A stretch of DNA of 13,652 nt, from positions 1 to 13,652 of the forward strand of contig JAAAIG010000963.1 of NCBI GenBank assembly GCA_015852425.1, in the 5' to 3' direction. The notes beneath the pieces were generated by a model, which worked only from the letters and a program-made list of their open reading frames with translations, made no database searches and was not told the DNA's origin. Positions within the stretch are counted from its first letter, which is position 1. The number at the start of each line of letters is the position of its first letter. Both the position numbers and the translations under genes were made by a program. Of this stretch, positions 7,026 through 13,652 are shown piece after piece. This DNA comes from Gryganskiella cystojenkinii (Eukaryota; Mortierellomycota; Mortierellomycetes; Mortierellales; Mortierellaceae).

Positions 7026-9176
7026 ATGAGCCACATCATTGACCCTTCGCAGAGGAGTCCCCCTCCCAATCGCAGGACGAATGGGGATGAATTCAGTTCT
7101 TCCAAACCGAGTGTCGTCCCTCATCTTGGCCACCACACCAAACCCACAAAGTCAAAGATCAACACCAAATCTCCAGAATATATCGCCAACTACAAAGAAA
7201 TGCTCGAGATGGTCGACCAACTCAACGGACGTCTTCAGGAGGCTACGTTCCAGGGTGCCGATCGTCTGCTGGAGCTCCACCACAAGCGTGGTTCCATCCT
7301 TGGTAAAAATACTTCTCTTTTTTCATTGTTTTCTATTTGGCTGATGCGAGCCGAGACTACCCTTTGACGCCGATTTTTTTTTTGTTCTTGTATTATTGTA
7401 TTACTCCATGATCTTTCGTTTCTTACAGCCCGCGATCGTATTGAACTTCTTCTCGATGATGACTCTCCATTCCTGGAGTTGTGCCCTCTTGCCGGCTACG
7501 GTCAGGATGATATGACGATCGGAGGATCTCAAGTAGCCGGTATCGGTTTGGTCTGGTAAGATGTAAACAAGATTTACGATCCCCAAGCGGGGAGCTGTCC
7601 TCTTATTCTTCCCGCCATAAAAATAAAGGACATAGCTAACCAGACTATCTTCTCCTCTTGGTCTGTTTAATAGTGGTGTCGAATGCATGGTCTCGGCCAA
7701 CGTTCCGACTCTTCAGGGTGGTGCTTCAAACGCCACGACCTTGGCTCGTGGTGAGCGTCTGGGTCGTATTTCTTGGGAGAACCGTCTTCCTCATATCCAA
7801 CTCGTGCAGTCCGCCGGTGCCAATCTGGCGCAGCAGTCCCGCGTATTCCACCCTGGCGGGGCTGTCTTCCGTCACTTGGCCGAGAGGTAAATGAAGATTG
7901 CAGAGCAGACTGACCGACGAGTCATAGCCGAGATATCTAACACGCGTGTTTCTAATATAGATCAAAAGCAGGACTCCCCTCTGTCGCCGTTGTATTCGGA
8001 AACTCGACTGCCGGTGGTGCTTACATCCCTGGCATGAGTGACTATAGTATCTTGGTCAAGGTATACTACGTTTCTATTTGACGCGAAAAAGAAAAAATGT
8101 ATCCGCACGATTCCATCTGCAGATTTTTTTCAACTCATGACAAAATCTCATATAACTTGTATCGGATATAGGGTAAAGCCCAGGTCTTCTTGGGCGGACC
8201 TCCTCTTGTCAAGATGGCAACAGGAGAGATCACCGATGCCGAGACCCTAGGAGGAGCCGATATGCACAGTCGCAAGTCTGGTGTCTCGGATCAGTTGGCG
8301 ATGGACGAGTACCATGCCATCTCCATGGCCCGCGAGTTCGTCTCGGGATTGAACTGGACCAAGCAGGGACAGCTGCCCATCCGTCATCTCAAGGGGCTCT
8401 TTGATCAACCCATGTACGATCCCGATGAGATTCTCGGAATCGTCAGTGCCAACATTCGTATCCCCTTTGACGCAGTCGAGGTGATTATTCGTTTAGTCGA
8501 CGGTTCGAGATTCACACAGTTCAAGCCCCTTTATGGACCCAACTTGATCTGTGGTTGGGCTACTATCCATGGTATCCCCGTCGGTATCCTCGCCAACAAC
8601 AATGTCTTGTTCCCACCTGAGGCCAACAAAGCGACCCAGTTCATTCAGCTGTGCAATATGCGTGATACGCCTATTTTGTATCTCCACAACATTACCGGAT
8701 TCATGGTCGGCAAGAAGTATGAAGAGGAAGGTATCATCAAAGCCGGGTCCCGTTTTATCAACGCGGTCTCGAATTCCCAAGTGCCTTGCATTACGATCGT
8801 GATGGGCGCCAGTTATGGTGCGGGTAACTATGCAATGGCCGGACGTGCTTACAACCCCAGGTTCTTGTTCTCGTGGCCGAACAGTAAGTGCTCAGTCATG
8901 GGCGCTGAACAGTTGACTGGAGTTCTTGATATTGTGATGAGAGACTCGGCCAAGAAGTCTGGAAAGGTGATTGATGAGGAGATGGCCAAGGCCTCGATGG
9001 ATATGTTCCAAGCCATGGTGGAGAGCGAGTCGGATGTATACTGGACGTCGTCTCGGTGCATTGACGATGGTGTGATTGATCCTCGTGAGACCCGTACAAT
9101 CCTCGGGTTCTGTCTCTCGGTCTGTTACAACACTCCGGTCAAGGGTGGCAACCTCTATGGTGTCTCTCGTATGTAG
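7026..9176 (+). CDS. Biotin-dependent acyl-CoA carboxylase, carboxyltransferase (beta) subunit; MCC/geranyl-CoA carboxylase superfamily, C-terminal SRM
   Basis: Five exons (7026-7302, 7429-7555, 7674-7886, 7961-8060, 8172-9176) join in frame to 573 residues, the length of MCC beta subunits. It would transfer carboxyl from biotin on a partner alpha subunit to an acyl-CoA. The CoA-binding N-half holds [12 protein letters not shown] (219-230) and [14 protein letters not shown] (245-258), then L-G-G-A-D and S-G-V-S-D. The C-half holds [22 protein letters not shown] (452-459), S-V-M-G-A-E-Q and D-D-G-V-I-D-P. It departs from mitochondrial MCC: S-A-N-V-P-T (142-147) replaces the usual A-N-D-A-T, V-Q-S-A-G-A (179-184) replaces V-D-S-G-G-A, and V-F-H-P-G-G (192-197) replaces V-F-P-D-R. 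The N-terminus (Ser/Pro/Asp-containing, first 40 residues) does not look like a mitochondrial presequence, and the last three residues are S-R-M, a PTS1-type ending. Introns are 126, 118, 74 and 111 nt with GTAAAA, GTAAGA, GTAAAT and GTATAC donors. Substrate unknown: methylcrotonyl-, geranyl- or another branched acyl-CoA. No alpha subunit lies in the window. Confidence 0.93.
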
Positions 9177-9437
9177 AAGAAGAAGAAAGTTGATACAAGT
9201 CGTCTGAGAAGACGCTTCCAAAATTAAAATCGTTAAAAAAAGTCGCGTTTAATGCGCGTGGTGCAAAAAATGAGCACAGTGCAAAGGAAAGACAGTCCAC
9301 TTTCCTGTTGTCGTTGTATGAGTTGCAAAAAAGACACACTTTGTTGATTCCTCTTTTTTTTTTTTTCTTTTTCCATTACTTTTCATTACAATCCCACCAA
9401 TATCTGTTCTCCTTCGCTTCGATACCCATTTCAAATC
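9177..9437. other. Short intergenic region with CT-rich leader
   Basis: Holds the 3' end of the carboxyltransferase transcript (A/T-rich near 9222-9240, no perfect AATAAA) and the 5' leader of the RGG-protein gene. The leader is a T/CT-rich tract at about 9340-9420 just before the ATG at 9438. No gene is seen. Confidence 0.55.
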
Positions 9438-10877
9438 ATGCGATACACCCTTCAGGACATTGAAGAATTCAGTGCGACCCAGCTGCGGATTAAACACCTG
9501 CATTTCGCCATCACCGAGGAATCAAAATACCTCAAGAACTGGACCAACGCCTTGGCCATCTTCAACTCTTACCTCGCCCCTGTTATCATTGCCGCCCAAA
9601 AGAACTCTTCTTCCATATCCACAGACGAAGTTACTACTGTTAATGCAGCTTCTTTGCCTTCATCCTCCTCAGTGTCTCCTTCACCCTCCCTGTCCTCCTC
9701 AGACAACAAAAGAGACCACGATTCTTCTTTGGTTGTCGATGTCCTCCACGGTGCCGCAGCCTTGATCCCCAATGACGTGACCTTTCTCCAACGTGCAATC
9801 TCGGTCATGGTCCGCTATGCCCCCTCACCAACAGAGGCTAACGTCATCTATGGGTTCTTTCTTAAGCAGTGCCAAGAACCAATCCGGAACGATGCCACGA
9901 TCGATACCAACCTGATCAACCTGATTTATCAATACGCTCAAGTCAAAGACGATCCCGAGATCCAACGTCAAGGTCTGGATCTGGTCAGAGTGGCCTTGGA
10001 GAGGGGGATCGGACTGTCTACGTATAATGCTCGCCATTCCCATACCTCAAATAATCCAGGTTCGATCCTGGCTTCGGTCAGTCGACCGATCTTGTTGTTG
10101 CATCAGTTGCAGATCACCGCTGATGGTCGCTCGCTTGAGGCTCGGACCCAACAACACCAACAACAACGCCAGTCGCATCTACATAAAAAACAGCATCAAC
10201 TACGACCTGCTCTTGCTTCCAACTCAAAGCCGCAGCAAGAGGAGGGTCAGGAACAACCGCCCCACCACCGCCAGGCAGGTGGCCCGCAATCTCGAAACTT
10301 TGTTTCTGAGAAATCGCCGCAGCAAGATCAAGCCACAAACAGAGCCTCTCCTTCTTCAATCTCCTCTTCTCGACCCGAGACCCCTACCAAGGACGGTAGA
10401 GCCAGCAACAATGGTGCTCCTTCACGCGAGAAGAAGGTACTTGGCAATACTGCGGACGATGACCAATATTCGTATTACCTCAAGACCTCAAGACCCTCGT
10501 TTGAGGGTGCACCGCGTGGTGCGCGTGGAGGGATGCGTGGAGGGATGCGTGGTCGAGGTGGTCGAGGTGGAAGTGATCGCGGTGGTGATCGAGGCAGCTT
10601 CTCAAGTTACGGGATCTCTATGGGCTCGCCGAGACGCGAGATCAAGTTTGTACCAGCTTCGTCGAACGTGATGCTAAACGTCGACCACCACCCGAACGAT
10701 GAACCCTATCGCAGCGATGCTGCCACTTTGAACCCCTCGACAAAGGTGGCAGCGTCTTCTTCATTGTTGTGCAACGAGGATGCTGACCTTGCTCGCGGTG
10801 TGGAGAAGATGAAGTTGGTAGCGCCAACAACAGCTGCTGGTGATCAAGGGTCGTCGGTGGCGGACCCCAAGAAGTAG
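9438..10877 (+). CDS. RGG-box protein of unknown function with helical N-terminal region
   Basis: Single exon of 479 residues, not assigned to a named family. Residues 1-55 are predicted helical and well mixed (M-R-Y-T-L-Q-D-I-E-E-F...). Residues about 56-95 are a Ser-rich linker. Residues about 96-200 look like a helical, possibly alpha-solenoid, segment with hydrophobic periodicity (L-I-N-L-I-Y-Q-Y-A-Q, L-D-L-V-R-V-A-L-E-R). Residues about 230-340 are Gln/His/Ser/Pro-rich and disordered. Residues about 358-390 form an RGG box with repeated R-G-G, M-R-G-G and D-R-G units, the type that binds RNA and is methylated on arginine. The C-terminus is acidic-polar and ends D-P-K-K. A role in RNA binding or granules is inferred only from the RGG box. 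ATG 9438 is chosen because it follows a CT-rich leader and opens directly into folded-looking sequence. It lies 261 bp after the carboxyltransferase gene on the same strand. Confidence 0.8.
   Translation: MRYTLQDIEEFSATQLRIKHLHFAITEESKYLKNWTNALAIFNSYLAPVIIAAQKNSSSISTDEVTTVNAASLPSSSSVSPSPSLSSSDNKRDHDSSLVVDVLHGAAALIPNDVTFLQRAISVMVRYAPSPTEANVIYGFFLKQCQEPIRNDATIDTNLINLIYQYAQVKDDPEIQRQGLDLVRVALERGIGLSTYNARHSHTSNNPGSILASVSRPILLLHQLQITADGRSLEARTQQHQQQRQSHLHKKQHQLRPALASNSKPQQEEGQEQPPHHRQAGGPQSRNFVSEKSPQQDQATNRASPSSISSSRPETPTKDGRASNNGAPSREKKVLGNTADDDQYSYYLKTSRPSFEGAPRGARGGMRGGMRGRGGRGGSDRGGDRGSFSSYGISMGSPRREIKFVPASSNVMLNVDHHPNDEPYRSDAATLNPSTKVAASSSLLCNEDADLARGVEKMKLVAPTTAAGDQGSSVADPKK
10516..10596 (+). 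repeat. Short tandem coding repeats of the RGG box
   Basis: Within the RGG-protein gene, a 12-bp unit GCGTGGAGGGAT occurs twice in tandem (about 10522-10545), followed by two copies of GGTCGAGGT and two GATCG(C/A)GG units. The box seems to have grown by local duplication, keeping frame in multiples of three. Confidence 0.7.
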
Positions 10878-12151
10878 GAGAAGGAGTAAATATCAAGTGG
10901 GTATCTTTGCTTTCTCGGGCACTGGTTGCCTGTTCTTTTCTTCCAGCTCCTCTCATAGTTCTGTACTTTTTAGTTAGCATAGCATTCAACAACAAAACAA
11001 CACGCGTCATCCTTTCGGATCATCACATATTCGTTATTTGAAGACTGATACGTCGAAAAGGCAGAGTTACTTTGTGCATAAATCTGTGTGTGCGTTTGTC
11101 TGTCAGCGGCGTACACTCCAACGCGTTCTTTAACCATATTAAAGATCGTTACCAGTCTTGTTCTCAAAGAACACAGTGAGTGACCTGTGCCGTGGGCGAT
11201 AAAAATCAGAAACCCATCGTGGCCTTTTTTTCGATTTTTTTTTTCTTTGACCGTCCGCTCTGCGATTCGACGTGACAGCGCAATGAAAACACGCCAATAA
11301 CAGTTCGCCGTCATTTTCAGTACGTTGGTCTCGGTTCTTCGACTGTTCTCTTCTTCCTTTTTCTGCCTTTTCTTCCTCTTTATTTCTCTTCTCTTTACCT
11401 TCACAGTCCCTTCTCTCCTTTCATATTCTTTTATCTATCGTTTCTTTCTCAACGATCAGACTCCTCTACTCCGCGTCGCGCTTTACTATCTTTGTGCTCG
11501 GCACGACAGCTATCAGCCTGCAGTCATATATTGATCACTCACTCGCTGAGAGACATTGATTTGTGGAAGAGAGAGAGAATCCAAAAAAGAGAACGCATAA
11601 GAGTAAGTTGGAAAGGTCGATTGAAACACGCGTGTGTTACTTGGTCAGTCTTTCTGAGCGTGGATCAAAAAGAGTCCGTCAGCTCTTTCACCCTTCCTTC
11701 ATTGCGCACACGACCCAAGAGAAACGATAGAAAAAAAAGGCCACTGACTTCAAAGGACCACGACGTGAACACGACATCAACACGTCCCCTTTGCCAGAGG
11801 TCGCTTAACACTCCTTTCCTTCACATCCCCCCTTATCCATACGCATCTTTCACATCGCCTGCCTTGGTAGCTTTGGTCTGTCACCTTTATATTATTTTGT
11901 TGTTATTTTTGCCAAAGCGAAAGAAAGAAGTAGAAGAAAAAAAAACCTTGTTTGGCTCAGCATTGGATTGGTCATTTCAACATCTTTTCCATGCCTCTTA
12001 ATCTCATTACATTTTCTTTCTTCTCCTCCATTGTTCTTGTATTTTCCACTCCCGACTTTTTTTTTTCGTTTGCAAATCTCATCTCTCATCATAGAATCTG
12101 GGTCTGACATCCATCTTTTTGAAGCGCCATTAACGCTCATCTCGCGCTGTC
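10878..12151. other. Long intergenic/upstream region of the Q-rich protein gene
   Basis: 1.27 kb without a convincing gene. It has T/CT-rich tracts at about 11230-11250, 11335-11450 and 11985-12070, the last just before the ATG at 12152. Frames of 144 codons (minus) and 169 codons (plus) lie in these biased tracts and look spurious. GTAAGT at 11603-11608 and CATCATAG ending at 12094 could bound an intron in the 5' leader of the next gene. Long upstream regions are common for regulatory genes, but nothing here proves it. Confidence 0.5.
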
Positions 12152-13444
12152 ATGGACCTGAAGCTGCTACTGTCGCCGGTGCAGAAGGAGTCCGAGACGA
12201 ACTCGGCTTCGTCCTCGTTGCAGGATAATAGCAATAACCACAATAGCCGCTACAACAACGACGACGACCAACACCACGCGACTGAAGACCCCAACAGGCT
12301 AAATTGGCGATACCCTCCTCAACATCAGCAGCAGCAGCACGGATATGAGGATCCTACAGCCCACCATCATCCTAGGCCACAGCCCCACCGTCCTCAGCAT
12401 GTCGACCATCGACAGCCTGAACGGGACCCTTACGATCAGCAACAGCAACAGCGCGGGCAGCTTGGTTATCATCCTCAACATCCACAACACCACCAGCACC
12501 ACCCACAACATCCTGACCATCGTGGCGCGCCTTACCAAGGACCTCCGCAGTACAACCCACGTCAGCAAGCCATGCATCGTATGTTTGAAGACTCGAAGGC
12601 CCCTTGATCATAAGCTAAGAGTCGCGTACTAGGAACACGTCTTTATGTGTTTTTGTTACCTTTGAGAGTTGTCTAATTTACCATAAACATCTCTTATCGT
12701 GATTTTAACCCGTAATAGCTTATGAAGGAGTTGGAGGAGGAGCAGACCGACCATCATACTACAGCCAGCCGTCCGAGCAGCAGCAACAGCACGCGTACTA
12801 TGATCGTCCTCCTCCTCAGGCTCAAGGAGGTGGCGGTGGCGGTGGACCGGGAGTCGGCCATCGCGGTCTAGGAGGCAGGAATAGAAGCTATCCAGAGGAT
12901 AATCAACAACAACAGCAGCAGCAACATCATCAACATCATCGACCCACACCCTATCGCCCTGCACCAGAGTACAATAATAGTAACCATCCACCGGGAAGAA
13001 TGCAGACCTCGACACCACCTCCTCGTAACCCTGCTTTGGTCCCACCGATCCTGTCCATCTCTGCGTCGACGCCCTTGACAGGGGAGACCCCTCAGCCCGT
13101 CCAATACTTCGTCCCTACGCACAAACCGACACCTCCTGCAGCGATTGTCCCACCTCCAGCAGGGCTGAACTTGTCATCGTTTGGGTTCATGTTGATGGAG
13201 AAACGGGATCGTGAACGGGAAGCAACCGAACGAGCGAATAGAACATTTTTGAGAGGGGAAGGCTCTGCAATACGAGAGACAGGGTCAGGGGTACCGGGAG
13301 CAGCGACGGTCGATCTGCCTTCTAGAACGGCTTCGCCTGCTCACGATGACGCAAGATTACATGGTCGCGTAGCGTCATCCCCGTCTCGAGCGCTACCGGG
13401 AGGACATGAGCATGCGCCTTACTCAGCCTACGAACTACAACAGC

Positions 13445-13475
<31 letters not shown>

Positions 13476-13652
13476 GCAGCAAGGGTACCATCAACAGCCT
13501 TTTGGATACCAAGGTCCTCCACTACCCACGGGACTGGGATACCCTGACTATGGTCATTACCCTCCAGCTCCACATCATCCTTCGCATTACCACAGCAGTG
13601 GAAGCACTAATATCGGCATGATGGATCGTCCACAGGTACAGTACATCGTGAG
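12152..13652 (+). CDS. Gln/His/Pro/Gly-rich disordered protein, probably regulatory; 3' end beyond window
   Basis: Exon 1 is 12152-12578 and exon 2 is 12719 to at least 13652, with no stop in frame up to the window edge (over 450 residues). The 140-nt intron has a GTATGT donor and a TAATAG acceptor, and phase 1 is kept (M-H-P-Y-E-G-V across the junction). Without splicing the frame would stop at 12607. The N-terminus M-D-L-K-L-L-L-S-P-V recalls the 'MDL..LL.P' opening of several fungal transcription factors. The rest is low complexity: H/Q/P-rich (about 55-135), a Gly run and Q/H run (about 180-220), a Pro-rich part, one compact charged helix-like stretch around F-M-L-M-E-K-R-D-R-E-R-E (near residue 300), then a 15-Gln run and a Tyr/Pro/His tail. 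No DNA-binding domain is visible in this part; it may lie downstream. The last bases (CAG/GTACAG near 13635, or GTGAG at the edge) could be the next splice donor. Function is not assigned. Confidence 0.78.
13438..13482 (+). repeat. (CAA)n/(CAG) trinucleotide repeat coding polyglutamine
   Basis: Fifteen consecutive glutamine codons, mostly CAA in one uninterrupted run of ten, flanked by CAG. It lies in exon 2 of the Q-rich protein gene and is likely to vary in length between strains. Confidence 0.9.

Noticed and set aside
10056..10071. T-arm-like CCAGGTTCGATCCTGG, resembling a tRNA B-box
   Set aside because: It lies inside the open RGG-protein frame, has a 6-base loop, and no anticodon or acceptor arms fit around it.
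10027..10671. 214-codon Arg-rich plus-strand frame
   Set aside because: It is a shifted-frame shadow of the Q-rich and RGG part of the RGG-protein gene.
10970..11404. 144-codon minus-strand frame with Lys/Arg/Glu-rich start
   Set aside because: The charged N-terminus is just the complement of a CT-rich tract; the rest has no protein character.
11492..12001. 169-codon plus-strand frame upstream of the Q-rich gene
   Set aside because: Composition follows T-rich and CT-rich DNA, no motif, and it is probably leader or promoter DNA.
12152..12607. Complete 151-residue Q/H-rich protein ending at the TGA at 12605-12607
   Set aside because: A GTATGT donor at 12579 and an acceptor at 12718 join it in frame to a long Q-rich exon of the same composition, so the stop lies in an intron.

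Overview
The window looks like nuclear DNA of a filamentous fungus, most likely an early-diverging (Mucoromycota, Mortierella-like) species. The evidence is a eukaryotic tRNA end with a T-run terminator, small GT-AG introns (about 74 to 219 nt, several with CTAAC or CTAAT branch-like sites), CT-rich leaders before start codons, disordered Gln/His-rich and RGG proteins, and eukaryote-specific families such as COA8. The species is an inference; no marker gene is present.

Layout. Positions 1-52 hold the 3' part of a tRNA-His(GTG). Positions about 62-2584 carry no convincing gene. They hold decayed repeats: three copies of one family (R1, two direct and one inverted), two copies of a poly(A)-ended family (R2) and two copies of a third (R3). 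From about 2600 on the DNA is gene-dense: a minus-strand two-TM membrane protein with LPSY and PPKY motifs (2685-3752, two exons); COA8/APOPT1, a mitochondrial cytochrome oxidase assembly factor (4549-5292, three exons, +); an enoyl-CoA hydratase-family protein ending in SKL (5464-6276, -); a biotin-dependent acyl-CoA carboxylase carboxyltransferase (beta) subunit of the MCC/geranyl-CoA carboxylase superfamily (7026-9176, five exons, +), ending in SRM; a single-exon RGG-box protein of unknown function (9438-10877, +); and the 5' part of a long Gln/His/Pro/Gly-rich, probably regulatory protein (12152 to the window end, +).

How the genes may work together. The most interesting unit is the divergent pair around 6277-7025. 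A carboxyltransferase subunit that departs from canonical mitochondrial 3-methylcrotonyl-CoA carboxylase shares a promoter region with a crotonase. That crotonase resembles the hydratases acting just after MCC (methylglutaconyl-CoA hydratase, LiuC type) or geranyl-CoA carboxylase (AtuE type). Both proteins end in PTS1-type tripeptides (SKL and SRM), and the carboxyltransferase has no evident mitochondrial presequence. This suggests a peroxisomal carboxylation/hydration module for a branched or isoprenoid acyl-CoA. The biotin carboxylase/BCCP (alpha) subunit and the lyase are not in the window.

The remaining neighbours show no clear pathway link. COA8 and the hydratase are convergent, with stop codons about 170 bp apart. 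The membrane-protein gene and COA8 are divergent across about 0.8 kb.
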